Source of the DNA: Candidatus Kapaibacterium sp.
Lineage (GTDB): Bacteria; Bacteroidota; Ignavibacteria; Kapaibacteriales; UBA4661
Length of the DNA: 54,091 bases
Reading direction: 5' to 3'
NCBI GenBank assembly: GCA_025455065.1
Contig: JALONG010000029.1
Location: forward strand, 1-54,091
How positions within the stretch are numbered: the first letter of the stretch is position 1; each line of letters opens with the position of its first letter. Below the pieces are notes generated by a model. That model made no database searches and was not told the origin of the DNA. It saw only the letters and a list, made by a program, of their open reading frames with translations. The position numbers and the translations under genes are program-made. Below, piece after piece: positions 8,109 to 16,959 of the stretch.

Positions 8109-11100
8109 ATGCCCCAATTCATCCACCTCCACAACCACACCCACTACTCCCTCTTGGACGGTGCAGCCACACCCGAAACGCTGCTCAAAGCCGCCTCAGC
8201 ACAGGGACACACCGCCGTCGCGCTCACCGACCATGGTGTGATGTTTGGCACGTTTGAGTTTTACAAAAAAGCGAAGAAGTACAATATCAAGCCCATTCTG
8301 GGTTGCGAGCTGTACATCGCTGCCGGAAGCCGCTTCGATAAGACTTCCGGGAAAACCAAGACCAAAAATTATTATCACCTCATCGCGCTGGCGAAAAACA
8401 ACAAAGGCTACGAAAACCTGATGAAACTGAGTTCCATCGGGCATACCGAAGGTTTTTATTACAAACCCCGCATTGACAAAGAAGTGCTGGAGCAGCATAG
8501 CGAGGGTTTGGTGATTACCTCCGCGTGTGTGGGCGGCGTGTTGGGGGCGCATTTTGTGAATCACGACTACGACAAAGCCCGTGAGGAAGCCGTTTGGTAC
8601 AAAGAACGCTTCGGTGAGGATTTCTACGTCGAGGTGCAACAGCACTTTATTGATTTAGACAAACCCGTGTTGGAATATGCCCCAAAGCTGGCTTCAGAAC
8701 TCGGTTTGAAGATGGTTGCTACGAATGATTGCCATTACATCAAAAAAGAACACGCCACCGCGCATAACGTCCACCTCTACATCAAAGACGCTTCGCAGGC
8801 AAACGCCGGAACGCTTGATGTAACGCGCCTTCGCTACGGTACGCCAGAATATTATTTCAAAACCGCCGACCAAATGGCGGAACTTTTGGGACACCTTCCG
8901 GGGGCAATCGAAAATACGCTCGAAATCGCGGAAAAATGCAATGTCAATCTCAAGACCGATTTGCATATGCCGGAGTTCCCCATCCCTCCTGAATCCAAGG
9001 CGACAAACCTTGATGAATACATGGAGGAACTCACGTTCAAGGGCATCGAAAAACGCTACAATGTGGCGGACTACAGCGCGGCAAGCACGGAAGTACGCGA
9101 GCGCACGGAGTTTGAACTCGGCGTTATCAAAAAAATGGGCTTTGCGGGGTATTTCCTCATTGTGCAAGATTTCATCAATGCGGCAAGGAATATGGGCGTG
9201 AGCGTCGGTCCGGGGCGTGGCTCTGCTGCCGGTTCTCTCGTTGCATATGCGCTTGGCATTACGAATGTGGACCCGCTTCAGTACGACCTCCTTTTTGAAC
9301 GCTTTTTGAACCCCGACCGCGTTTCTATGCCTGATATTGACGTGGATTTCAACGACGAGCGACGCGAGGACGTGATTGAGTATGTCCGTCAAAAGTACGG
9401 TGAAAACTCTGTTGCACAAATTATCACCTTCGGAACGCTTTCAACGAAAGCCGTTATCAAAGACGTGGCGCGGGTTCTGGGGATTCCACTCGCTACGGTG
9501 GATCAAATCACGAAGCCCATTCCGACGATTTTGGGAAAAGTTACCCCGCTCAAAGAAGCACTCGAACTCCCTGAACTGCGCTGGATTAAAGAGGCGAATG
9601 ACCCCAAACTGAACCAACTCATTGAGTACGCCTCCGTGTTGGAAGGCTTTGCGCGGAACTCCTCGCTCCATGCGGCGGGCGTGGTGATTGCTCCGGGTGA
9701 TATTTCGCAGTACGTTCCGCTCTACAAGTCGGATTCTGGCTTGGCAACACAGTACAACATGAAGGATTTGGAAGACGCGGGACTGCTTAAAATGGACTTT
9801 CTGGGGCTTCGGACGCTTTCGATTATTGACAATACCGTTGCAATGATTGAACGGAATCACGGTGTAAAAATTGATGTAGATGCACTGGATTTATTCGACA
9901 AAAAAACCTACGAAATGCTGAGTGCGGGAAAAACGCTTGCCGTGTTCCAGTTTGAATCCGAGCCGATGCAGAAGTATTTGAAGATGCTCAAACCCACGAA
10001 TCTTGAGGATTTAACGGCGATGAACGCGCTCTACCGTCCGGGTCCGATGGGCAACATCCCCGATTTTTGCGACCGCAAGCAAGGAAAGCAAGCAATCACG
10101 CTGCTGCATGAGAAGATGGAACCCGCTCTGCGTGCCACTTACGGCATTATCGTCTATCAGGAACAAGTAATGCAACTTGTACGCGACCTTGCGGGATTCA
10201 GTCTCGCGCAAGCCGACATCATGCGCCGCGCAATGGGCAAAAAAGATGCGAAACTCATGGCGGAGCAAAAAGAGGCATTTATCAAAGGTGCGAAGGATGT
10301 GCATGGAATTGATGCGAAATTGGCAGGAGAAATTTTCGATTTGATTGAAAAGTTCGCCAGCTATGGTTTTAACAAGTCTCACGCGCTTGCGTACTCGTAT
10401 TTGGCGTTCCAAACCGCATGGCTTAAAGCGCATTATCCGGCAGAATTTCTTGCAGCGAACATGACAGCCGAACTCGGCAACCTTGATAAAATCGTGGCGC
10501 TGATTGATGAAGCAAAATATTTCGGCATTGAAGTTCTGCCGCCGGATGTGAATGAATCCTTTGCGAGCTTTACCGCTATTCCCCCAAAACCAAGTAACCA
10601 AGACCCAAGCAACCAAGTAACCAATGGCAAAATCCGCTTCGGTCTCGCCGCTATCAAAAACGTTGGAGAGGGAGCAGTGGAAAGTATCATCCGAGCAAGG
10701 AATGAAGCGGCTTTTACGTCGTTTTTTGATTTTGCAAAGCGGGTGGATACGAAGGCAGTAAACAAGCGGGCTTTAGAGGCATTGGTGTGTGCCGGTGGCT
10801 TTGATTCGCAGAATCTGGGGCATCGCGCACAACTTTTCGCAGCGATTGACGACGCAATCAAATTTGGCAATGCCCAAAGCAAGGAAGAAGATACGGGCAT
10901 GGACAGCCTGTTTGGTGCGGCTGATGTGCCGATGGTTTCCGAGCCGAAACTGCCCACCGTACCGCAATGGAGCTATTTCGAGCAGCTCAAACGGGAGCGT
11001 GAGTTTTTGAACTTCTATGTGAGCGGACACCCGCTAGAGCGCTACCGTCCTCACGTGGAGACCTTTGCGACGCTACAACTTGGGCAAAAAAACAGTCCGC

Positions 11101-11627
11101 TTATTGGCAAAAACGTGCGTGTGTGCGGTATTGTGAGCGGTGTACGAACAAAATTGGACAAGAAAGAACAGAAAATAGCGTTTGTGCAAATTGAGGACTT
11201 TTCAGGTAAAGCGGAGTGCATTTTTTGGAGTGATTCCTATGCACGATTTCAACACTTGCTCACGGAAGACACGATTCTGATGGTTTCGGGGAAATCACAA
11301 ATTGACGGCTCGGATTCGCTGAAAATTGTGGTGGATGATGTATTCCCGATAAGCGAGGCGGCATCACGCTTTGCGAAGGGGGTCAAAATTGTTGCTTCGC
11401 GCCAGCGCACCAAACCGGAAGCCGTCAAACAGGCGCGGCGTATTGTCGAGGCGCATCCGGGCAAGGCGGAAGTGCTGTTTGTGGTCTATGACGACAACGC
11501 GCACGACGGCTTAAAACCTATTGCTCAGTACCGCGCAAAAGAACTGCGCTTTGCTCCGGATGATGCTGCAATCGAAGAACTGATGCGCCTTTTCGGACAT
11601 AAGCAGGTGAAGTTTTGGTTGGAGTAA
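8109..11627 (+). CDS. dnaE: DNA polymerase III alpha subunit
   Basis: 1172 residues, the usual size for DnaE, the replicative polymerase of the DNA polymerase III holoenzyme. Domains in order: N-terminal PHP (HLHNHTHYS, then ALTDHG), polymerase palm with GPGRGSAAGS and the metal-binding PDIDVDF at 408-414, fingers (NALYRPGPM, FNKSHALAYS), tandem HhH region, and a C-terminal OB fold (RVCGIVSGVRTKLDKKEQKIAFVQIEDF). Intact. It follows the Bpu10I-like gene by 33 bases, so R-M transcription may read into it. No clear Shine-Dalgarno sequence is seen. A low-complexity segment PKPSNQDPSNQVTNG near residue 827, encoded by heptamer repeats, interrupts a normally short loop before KIRFGLAAIKNVGEGA. Confidence 0.98.
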   Translation: MPQFIHLHNHTHYSLLDGAATPETLLKAASAQGHTAVALTDHGVMFGTFEFYKKAKKYNIKPILGCELYIAAGSRFDKTSGKTKTKNYYHLIALAKNNKGYENLMKLSSIGHTEGFYYKPRIDKEVLEQHSEGLVITSACVGGVLGAHFVNHDYDKAREEAVWYKERFGEDFYVEVQQHFIDLDKPVLEYAPKLASELGLKMVATNDCHYIKKEHATAHNVHLYIKDASQANAGTLDVTRLRYGTPEYYFKTADQMAELLGHLPGAIENTLEIAEKCNVNLKTDLHMPEFPIPPESKATNLDEYMEELTFKGIEKRYNVADYSAASTEVRERTEFELGVIKKMGFAGYFLIVQDFINAARNMGVSVGPGRGSAAGSLVAYALGITNVDPLQYDLLFERFLNPDRVSMPDIDVDFNDERREDVIEYVRQKYGENSVAQIITFGTLSTKAVIKDVARVLGIPLATVDQITKPIPTILGKVTPLKEALELPELRWIKEANDPKLNQLIEYASVLEGFARNSSLHAAGVVIAPGDISQYVPLYKSDSGLATQYNMKDLEDAGLLKMDFLGLRTLSIIDNTVAMIERNHGVKIDVDALDLFDKKTYEMLSAGKTLAVFQFESEPMQKYLKMLKPTNLEDLTAMNALYRPGPMGNIPDFCDRKQGKQAITLLHEKMEPALRATYGIIVYQEQVMQLVRDLAGFSLAQADIMRRAMGKKDAKLMAEQKEAFIKGAKDVHGIDAKLAGEIFDLIEKFASYGFNKSHALAYSYLAFQTAWLKAHYPAEFLAANMTAELGNLDKIVALIDEAKYFGIEVLPPDVNESFASFTAIPPKPSNQDPSNQVTNGKIRFGLAAIKNVGEGAVESIIRARNEAAFTSFFDFAKRVDTKAVNKRALEALVCAGGFDSQNLGHRAQLFAAIDDAIKFGNAQSKEEDTGMDSLFGAADVPMVSEPKLPTVPQWSYFEQLKREREFLNFYVSGHPLERYRPHVETFATLQLGQKNSPLIGKNVRVCGIVSGVRTKLDKKEQKIAFVQIEDFSGKAECIFWSDSYARFQHLLTEDTILMVSGKSQIDGSDSLKIVVDDVFPISEAASRFAKGVKIVASRQRTKPEAVKQARRIVEAHPGKAEVLFVVYDDNAHDGLKPIAQYRAKELRFAPDDAAIEELMRLFGHKQVKFWLE
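10589..10624 (+). repeat. ACCAAGY heptamer array inside dnaE
   Basis: Degenerate tandem 7-mers (ACCAAGT, AACCAAG, CCCAAGC type) are translated in frame as SNQ/PSNQ repeats. The same heptamers occur at 13102-13200 and 28602-28637 in unrelated genes and in other reading frames. Confidence 0.7.
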
Positions 11628-11732
11628 AAAACACCAATGACCAATGACACAAAAACTCCCCGAAACCTTTGGTGTGAAGCATCACGCAGGGCTTTTTTGT
11701 TGGTTGGTATCGCGCAAATGGCTAGATTTGTA

Positions 11733-11754
11733 CGAAATAGGACTTTTGCGAAAG
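11733..11754. repeat. family B end-like palindrome
   Basis: AGGACTTTTGCGAAAGTCCT is almost perfectly palindromic and contains TTTTGCGAAAGT, the terminal inverted repeat of the family B element at 47734-47847. It may be a remnant in which the two ends are fused. Confidence 0.55.
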
Positions 11755-11984
11755 TCCTGCACTTGATAAATACTTGTGGCAAAGACGGTGTACAGCGCTC
11801 AATCAGTCTGCGTTTTGTGGAGTTTTACCCTATTTTAGTAGTGACCCAATTGTCGCAGAAGAAATTGCAATGAAAACTGACGATGAGAAAAACGAGAAAG
11901 AAAGACCATACGCAAGATAAAATCGTCTTAAATTCAATAGCTTTTACTCTCAAATAGTCATGAAAAAAATAATATTAAAGAATT

Positions 11985-12174
11985 TCTAGTCGGATTCAGT
12001 TGGCAACAAAAATACAAGCGGCTCAAACGCAAGTAATGAAGCGCTCTTTGTAACAAGAGGTTCAACCCCTTGTCTCACTAATTATCGCCGACAAGGGACT
12101 GAAGCCGCCTTGTTACAGGCGTGACTGAGGCAATAATGCAAAAGTATTTTTCCAACTAAAACCAAGTAGCGCCA
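11985..12174. repeat. family C non-autonomous element, copy 1
   Basis: A 190-base element flanked on both sides by ATTAAAGAATT (11974-11984 and 12175-12185), a target duplication. Ends are related inverted repeats (GGATTCAGTTGG on the left; CCAACTAAAACC on the right). The interior has two hairpins with CAACCCCTTGT and ACAAGGGACTGAAG arms. It matches 44477-44670 in length (194), ends and two-hairpin plan. It has no coding capacity. Confidence 0.75.
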
Positions 12175-12402
12175 TTAAAGAATTATTGCTGAGAATATTC
12201 TGTAAAACGTTTTTTCTCTGATGCGTGAAGAATACAAATGCGTTGACTGTTAAAAAATCATGTACTTCGGGCTATATTGGCGGTGAGTTTGCCAACAATG
12301 CTTGTTCTTAAATCCTCCAAATCATACTCATTCTCGACAGCAGCCATACACACCACAAAACCGTTATACGTAGAAGGTATTTCAGAAAAATTACATTTAG
12401 TT

Positions 12403-12855
12403 ATGGTATCATTTTTCCGCTCATTGAGCAGTCGCGGACGCTTCGTTTTGCTTGTTGCGGCGCTTGCAGGCTTGCCGCTTGCGTTTTCGGGTGTGATGCA
12501 ACTGTACCGTACAAACCGCGAAATTTCGACGGGTTTGCGCGTGAAAGGTGTGGTTATTCGCTCGCAAGAGGCACAAGGCGGATATTATCCCGTTGTGCGC
12601 TTTGAGGCTGTAGGGCAAGGCATTATGCGCTTTACCGACCGCTCCGGTTCGTATCAGGCGGAATTTCAAGACGGGCAGGAAGTGGAAGTGATATATCAAC
12701 AATACGAACCCGAAAAGGCGCGTATTTACACGCCGCAGCGCCTTTGGTTTGCGCCTGTGTTAATGGCTTCGGCAGGGCTGTTGCCGCTTGTGATTGGTGT
12801 TCTTGTTGCGTGGTTTACCGAGAGGAAAACGCAGATTTCGGAGCGTAAAATTTGA
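12403..12855 (+). CDS. DUF3592-like membrane protein
   Basis: 150 residues from ATG 12403. A hydrophobic helix near the N-terminus (FVLLVAALAGLPLAFSGVMQL) is followed by a beta-rich stretch typical of DUF3592 (GVVIRSQEAQGGYYPVVRFEA, then DGQEVEVIYQQYEPEKARI) and a second helix (FAPVLMASAGLLPLVIGVLVA). The soluble part would be held outside the membrane. The function of this family is not known. An upstream in-frame ATG at 12277 would add 42 residues with no family-like features, so the shorter form is preferred. Confidence 0.7.
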   Translation: MVSFFRSLSSRGRFVLLVAALAGLPLAFSGVMQLYRTNREISTGLRVKGVVIRSQEAQGGYYPVVRFEAVGQGIMRFTDRSGSYQAEFQDGQEVEVIYQQYEPEKARIYTPQRLWFAPVLMASAGLLPLVIGVLVAWFTERKTQISERKI

Positions 12856-12895
12856 GCGAGACCCTCGCCCCAAAGACGGGAAGCGAGAGCCTCGC
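12856..12895. repeat. pair of 13-base palindromes
   Basis: GCGAGACCCTCGC (12856-12868) and GCGAGAGCCTCGC (12883-12895) are each palindromic (GCGAG/CTCGC, 3-base loop) and 14 bases apart, directly after the DUF3592 gene. They resemble REP-type sequences and could act as a weak terminator or mRNA stabiliser. Confidence 0.55.
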
Positions 12896-12941
12896 GGGAG
12901 TGTGGAAATAGTTGAAGAAATTTTTACAAATTGCTTGTTGT

Positions 12942-14342
12942 ATGTTCAAATCCGCTTCATTACGGTGTTGCTTGAACTTACTCACCGAATGTACTTCGGT
13001 GAAAGCCTTGCTGTTCTTACTCCCTATTGCTGTTATTGTTTCCGAACTTGAAGCAAAAGAGCCAAAAAAGAAAACAGCATCCCAACAAGCCTCCACAAAG
13101 AAAACCAAACCTCAAACGACCAAGCGCACAAGCCCCAAGTCCCAAGCAACCAAGCACCAAGTAACCAAGTCCCAATCTACCAAGCCCCAAGCAACCAAAC
13201 AAGAACTCGCCACTATTCGGAAAGCTATTGAGCGCGACAAAGCCAAATTACGCGAAGTAAAACAGAAAGAACGTCAGGTTTCATCGAAGTTGCAGCAGAT
13301 TCGGCAAAAAGACGCTGCGGTTTCTGCAACGCTACAAAAACTCACAACCTCGCTTCAGCGTGTGCAAGATTCGATTCGTACTGCCACACAGCGCATTAAT
13401 ACTGCATCGGTCAGTGCCGCCATGTTGCGCCGCGAATATGCGGATTTGGCATATACCGTCAGTCGTGCCGATGCCCCACTGACCGATGAAATGATGCTTG
13501 GTGTGGTTTCCATGCCCGAAACGGCACTTTGGGAAGGCACGATGAAGCATCTCAGCTACGCTGCTTTCGGGAAAATCGCTGAGTCCGACAAACGGCGTGA
13601 TTCCTTGGCTGAAGTCAAAGAGCGCTTTGCGACAAAGCAAACGGAGACCGCTGCGCTGAAAGCAGCAAAGGAAGCAGAGAAAAATAAGGTGCAATCCGCG
13701 CTTACAGGCAAAACGAAGGAGTTACAATCCGTTCAAGCCGACAAGCAGGAACTTATTCGCCGCTTGGAAGAACGTAATGCCAGCGCTCGGAAGCTGGAAG
13801 CGATGATGAATACGCTTGTGAACAAATCAGAAAGCGGAAAAACAGATGCTGCGAAGCATAATTCCACGATGATGAAAAACGCCAACAAAGGGGACGACAA
13901 CAGCAAAGAACAATCCGCAATTGAAGCCCGCGCAGCCAGCCTGAAAAGCGGCTTCCGTCGCCATTCGCTGCCTTGGCCCACCGACAGCCGTACTATTTTA
14001 CACAAGTTTGGGCGTTACACCAATCCTGCCACCGGAACATTGATTGAAAATTTGGGTATCGGTATCGCTTCCAAGAGCGGAAGCAGTGTTCGTGCGGTTG
14101 CGAAGGGGGTTGTGTCGCTGGTGAATTGGCTTCCGGGTTATGGTTCGCTGGTTATCATTGACCATGGGAATACCTTTCGCACGGTCTATGCAAATCTCGC
14201 TTCGGTGAGTATTCAACAAGGACAAACGCTCAAAGCAGGCGCAGTGCTGGGGCGGAGCGGTCGCTCGGTGGATGGAGAATATCTACACTTTGAACTGTGG
14301 CACGACCGCGATAAATTGAATCCTGCTGTGTGGTTGGAGTGA
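12942..14342 (+). CDS. EnvC-like murein hydrolase activator (degenerate LytM/M23)
   Basis: About 466 residues. Order: a hydrophobic signal (ALLFLLPIAVIV), a Lys/Thr/Gln-rich low-complexity segment encoded by heptamer repeats, long coiled coils (ELATIRKAIERDKAKLREVK onward), and a C-terminal LytM (peptidase M23) fold from about NPATGTLIENLGIGIAS to YLHFELWHDRDKLNPAVWL. The catalytic zinc ligands are missing: the first His/Asp position reads NLGIGI and the HxH pair reads YLH. This is the pattern of EnvC/NlpD-type proteins, which switch on cell-separation amidases instead of cutting murein. The start is uncertain: TTG 12912, ATG 12942, or GTG 12999, the last giving the most compact signal peptide. 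Confidence 0.85.
   Translation: MFKSASLRCCLNLLTECTSVKALLFLLPIAVIVSELEAKEPKKKTASQQASTKKTKPQTTKRTSPKSQATKHQVTKSQSTKPQATKQELATIRKAIERDKAKLREVKQKERQVSSKLQQIRQKDAAVSATLQKLTTSLQRVQDSIRTATQRINTASVSAAMLRREYADLAYTVSRADAPLTDEMMLGVVSMPETALWEGTMKHLSYAAFGKIAESDKRRDSLAEVKERFATKQTETAALKAAKEAEKNKVQSALTGKTKELQSVQADKQELIRRLEERNASARKLEAMMNTLVNKSESGKTDAAKHNSTMMKNANKGDDNSKEQSAIEARAASLKSGFRRHSLPWPTDSRTILHKFGRYTNPATGTLIENLGIGIASKSGSSVRAVAKGVVSLVNWLPGYGSLVIIDHGNTFRTVYANLASVSIQQGQTLKAGAVLGRSGRSVDGEYLHFELWHDRDKLNPAVWLE
13102..13200 (+). repeat. ACCAAGY heptamer array inside the EnvC-like gene
   Basis: About a dozen degenerate heptamers (CCCAAGC, AACCAAG, CACCAAG, TAACCAAG, CTACCAAG) are translated as a Thr/Lys/Gln/Ser-rich spacer between signal peptide and coiled coil. 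The repeat type is shared with dnaE and the giant secreted protein. Confidence 0.75.
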
Positions 14343-14439
14343 TAGCTTGTGGATTAAGGAATTTTCCGTAATTTCTGCACGTCGCCTTGCTTGCTTGAAT
14401 GTAAGCCAGTTTTATTCATTCCATTGTTAATGAAAAATC

Positions 14440-14685
14440 ATGCTTCAAGTCCATTATCGTTTTCAACGAATCACCATCAACCCTGATATTTGCTTGGGTA
14501 AGCCTTGTATTCGCGGGATGAGAATGCCCGTGTCGTCCATTTTGGATTATCTGAGTGGTGGTATGGCAGTTGATGACCTTTTGAGAGATTTTCCGTATTT
14601 GGAGCGAGAAGATATTACTCAGGCGCTCGCTTTTTCTGCTGTTATGCTGCAAGACGAGTTTGTACCTCTTGCTGTGGCATCATAA
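14440..14685 (+). CDS. DUF433 antitoxin
   Basis: 81 residues matching the DUF433 family: RITINPDICLGKPCIRGMRM, then PVSSILDYLSGGM and LLRDFPYLEREDITQALAF, a helix-turn-helix-like fold. DUF433 genes commonly precede DUF5615 PIN-like genes and are taken to encode the antitoxin. The next gene starts 25 bases downstream and is such a partner. The pair most likely forms an autoregulated two-gene operon. Confidence 0.9.
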   Translation: MLQVHYRFQRITINPDICLGKPCIRGMRMPVSSILDYLSGGMAVDDLLRDFPYLEREDITQALAFSAVMLQDEFVPLAVAS

Positions 14686-14710
14686 CATATCCCACTTTTC
14701 GATAAGCCGA

Positions 14711-15085
14711 ATGAAATTTCTTTTGGATGTGAACGTTGCTCCGCGTCTTGGTGATATGCTGCACAAAGAAGGGCATTCGTATCGGCACATAGCGCTGATT
14801 GGGCTTGGAGACAGCACTGATACTGCTATTTTGGAACTAGCTCGCAGGAATAATGAAGTTGTTATTACCCACGATTTAGATTTTGGTGCTTTGTTGGCAT
14901 TTAGCAACGCTTCATCGCCTTCGGTTATCACATTACGGTTGCATCAAATCAACACTGAGGCAATGTTCAAGATTCTTTCCGTCAATTGGCACAATATAGA
15001 AAAACCCTTGATTGACGGGGCATTGGTATTGATAGAGCAAGAACATATTCGTATTCGGCATCTTCCTATTGAGCGCAGAAGATAA
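14711..15085 (+). CDS. DUF5615 PIN-like toxin
   Basis: 124 residues from ATG 14711. The fold signature is KFLLDVNVAPRLGDML at the N-terminus, GDSTDTAILELARRNNEVVI, and THDLDFGALLAF. The acidic residues (Asp in LLDVN, Asp in GDSTD, Asp in THDLDF) fit a PIN-type ribonuclease site. Together with the DUF433 gene it makes a type II toxin-antitoxin module. An earlier in-frame GTG/TTG start (from 14660) would overlap the antitoxin gene, but ATG 14711 fits the family. Confidence 0.88.
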   Translation: MKFLLDVNVAPRLGDMLHKEGHSYRHIALIGLGDSTDTAILELARRNNEVVITHDLDFGALLAFSNASSPSVITLRLHQINTEAMFKILSVNWHNIEKPLIDGALVLIEQEHIRIRHLPIERRR

Positions 15086-15116
15086 AATTAGCAAGAGGAA
15101 CTCACTCCGCTAGATT

Positions 15117-16034
15117 TCACGCCGCTTTCACCCGCTTACTATTCCCCGCCGCCTGTTCGTGCAAACCAAGTAATGTTCGCAAGTGTGCACTGATACTCTC
15201 TTTTTCGGGTATGAAGCCTTGCTGTTTTTCAATATCCATTGCCATAAGTTCCACAAAAAGCGGTTCTAATTGTGTGAAAAGCGATGTCCACGCCTCGGCA
15301 AGGTTATTGTCTGCGGCATCATATTTTATGCGCTTTGCTTGGGAAAGTTCGCCGGTGGTCATGGACACAAAGCGTGAGAAAAACTTGCGTACTGCTGCCA
15401 CGTCCGAATCAACGTCAAAAAGCCTTTTCGCTTCAACACTGGTGAGTTCCACAAATAATTCCTCAAACTCCTGTACAACACTCGCCCATGCGTCGGAAAG
15501 AGCGGAAGTCATATTGGCACTTTTCTTTTTCAACCGTTCTTGGCAAACCTTCTCCGCCCGCGTAAATGCTGTGCCGGAGACTGCAATGCGATAGGAAAGA
15601 TAATGCTTCAAAATATGCTCACATTCTTCAATCGGCTGCGTACCCAAGCTACATTTTGCAAACTCCTTTTCGTTTAATGTGCCGCGTAGCATTGGTGCGA
15701 AAAATTCCCAATGTATGCCGTCGGTAAGTACAGCCATGCGCACATTTTCTGCTGCCGCTAATTTGACAATTTTGTCTTTCTGCTCGCGTGTCGTGTCGTC
15801 AAGCGGTTTGACGATGTGCAGGTAAATCATGCTGTGCGTGGGTGTTTGCAGGGCATAATCAATCGTCATGCCGCCTGCAGTGTGGTCAGCCTGTACTTTG
15901 GTCAAATCAAAGGCATCCCAACCCAGCAAATGCAGGACTTTCAAGATAAGCGCCTGTTTGAGTTGCAGCGCACTAAAGCCCGGAATACGGGTGTCGTTTT
16001 GGATGCTTGTCAGGAATGTTGCTAATTGCGACAT
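15117..16034 (-). CDS. HsdR_N-like protein with an altered nuclease motif
   Basis: 305 residues from the ATG at 16034. The N-terminal half resembles the N-terminal nuclease region of type I restriction R subunits: LKQALILKVLHLLGWDAFD, then TIDYAL, and AVLTDGIHWEFF. The Asp of the PD-(D/E)XK fold is present (IDYAL), but the Glu-x-Lys position reads HIVKP, so the second acidic residue is missing and cutting is doubtful. The C-terminal half is helical with two similar WxSxxxxFEELFVEL / WTSLFTQLEPLFVELMAM segments. It lies 35 bases after pyrF in the same direction. No type I partners (hsdM, hsdS) are nearby. Upstream in-frame sequence to 16397 overlaps pyrF and is not protein-like. Confidence 0.6.
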   Translation of the reverse strand: MSQLATFLTSIQNDTRIPGFSALQLKQALILKVLHLLGWDAFDLTKVQADHTAGGMTIDYALQTPTHSMIYLHIVKPLDDTTREQKDKIVKLAAAENVRMAVLTDGIHWEFFAPMLRGTLNEKEFAKCSLGTQPIEECEHILKHYLSYRIAVSGTAFTRAEKVCQERLKKKSANMTSALSDAWASVVQEFEELFVELTSVEAKRLFDVDSDVAAVRKFFSRFVSMTTGELSQAKRIKYDAADNNLAEAWTSLFTQLEPLFVELMAMDIEKQQGFIPEKESISAHLRTLLGLHEQAAGNSKRVKAA

Positions 16035-16069
16035 AATTGAGGAAATAAAAATTGACAAAAGAAAAGGTG

Positions 16070-16924
16070 TTACACACTCGCAGTAGAGGCTGTTTGAACA
16101 CCTCGCACTGCAATATGCACATTCCGAAATTGTTCTACAAACGATAACGCCGAAAGCCGCGCTGCTTGGTCGAAATCGCGGTCTTGCGAAGCAAAAATTA
16201 CTGCCCGTGAAACATTGATAAGCGCCGGAGCGCCGGCATTTGCTTGAAGCGTGGCTGCGAGGTCGCCGCCTTGTGTGCCGATGCCGGGGATGAGAAACAT
16301 CGTTTCGGGATATTTCAAGCGAAGTTCGGCGAGTTCTTGCGGATGTGTCGCTCCGACCACAAACCCCAGATTTTTCGAGCCTTCCGAGCGTGTCCACGCC
16401 ATAGTGGATTGCATAACGGCTTGGTAGAGGGCTTTGTTACCGACTTCCAAACGCTGAAAATCGTGCGAACCCGCATTGGATGTGAGTGCCAGCACGAATG
16501 TCATTTTATCGTCATACTCCAAAAACGGTGCGACGGAATCCTGTCCCATGTAAGGTGCAACCGTCAGCGCATCACAATCGTATTTCTCGTAAAATGCTTT
16601 TGCGTATGCTTTCGATGTGTTCCCGATGTCACCCCGTTTGGCATCAGCAATCACGATACATTCCGGAGGAATGGCTGCAAGTGTGTGTTCAAAGGCTATC
16701 CAGCCGTCCAAACCGTATTGTTCGTAAAACGCGAGGTTGATTTTATACGCAACGGCAATATCGTGTGTGGAAGCAATGATGCGGCGGTTAAATTCGGTTA
16801 TCGCCTGCGAAACGCTCAAACGTTGCAGATGAGGAGGTATCTGCTCGAAAACGGTATCTAATCCGACGCACAAAATAGAGCGTTTTTGTGACCTGCCACG
16901 ATGAAATTTTTGCCAAAAGCGCAT
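16070..16924 (-). CDS. pyrF: orotidine 5'-phosphate decarboxylase
   Basis: 284 residues, the last step of UMP synthesis (OMP to UMP plus CO2), a cytosolic TIM barrel. It belongs to the longer type-2 PyrF group. Visible features: ILCVGLDT, AYKINLAFYEQYG, the catalytic IADAKRGDIGNTSKAYAKAF loop with the Asp-Lys-Asp network, VAPYMGQDSVAPF, FVVGATHPQEL and the phosphate-binding IPGIGTQGGD. A family A element lies 36 bases upstream of its start, so its promoter region may have been affected. The HsdR_N-like gene follows it closely. Confidence 0.96.
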   Translation of the reverse strand: MRFWQKFHRGRSQKRSILCVGLDTVFEQIPPHLQRLSVSQAITEFNRRIIASTHDIAVAYKINLAFYEQYGLDGWIAFEHTLAAIPPECIVIADAKRGDIGNTSKAYAKAFYEKYDCDALTVAPYMGQDSVAPFLEYDDKMTFVLALTSNAGSHDFQRLEVGNKALYQAVMQSTMAWTRSEGSKNLGFVVGATHPQELAELRLKYPETMFLIPGIGTQGGDLAATLQANAGAPALINVSRAVIFASQDRDFDQAARLSALSFVEQFRNVHIAVRGVQTASTASV

Positions 16925-16959
16925 GAAATCAAGGGTTGTGAAGGGAATAGAAAAATGTA

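Larger units (their letters stand above)
11628..12402. other. 775-base spacer without a convincing gene
   Basis: Between dnaE and the DUF3592 gene. The only sizeable open frame (11637-11873) has no protein-like features. The stretch holds a family B end-like palindrome (11733-11754) and a complete family C element (11985-12174). No clear terminator for dnaE was found. Confidence 0.6.

Noticed and set aside
11637-11873. 78-codon open frame after dnaE
   Set aside because: It crosses a family B palindrome and has no signal, domain or start-site support.
13102-13200. CRISPR-like array
   Set aside because: The repeats are 7-base units without spacers and are translated as part of the EnvC-like protein.
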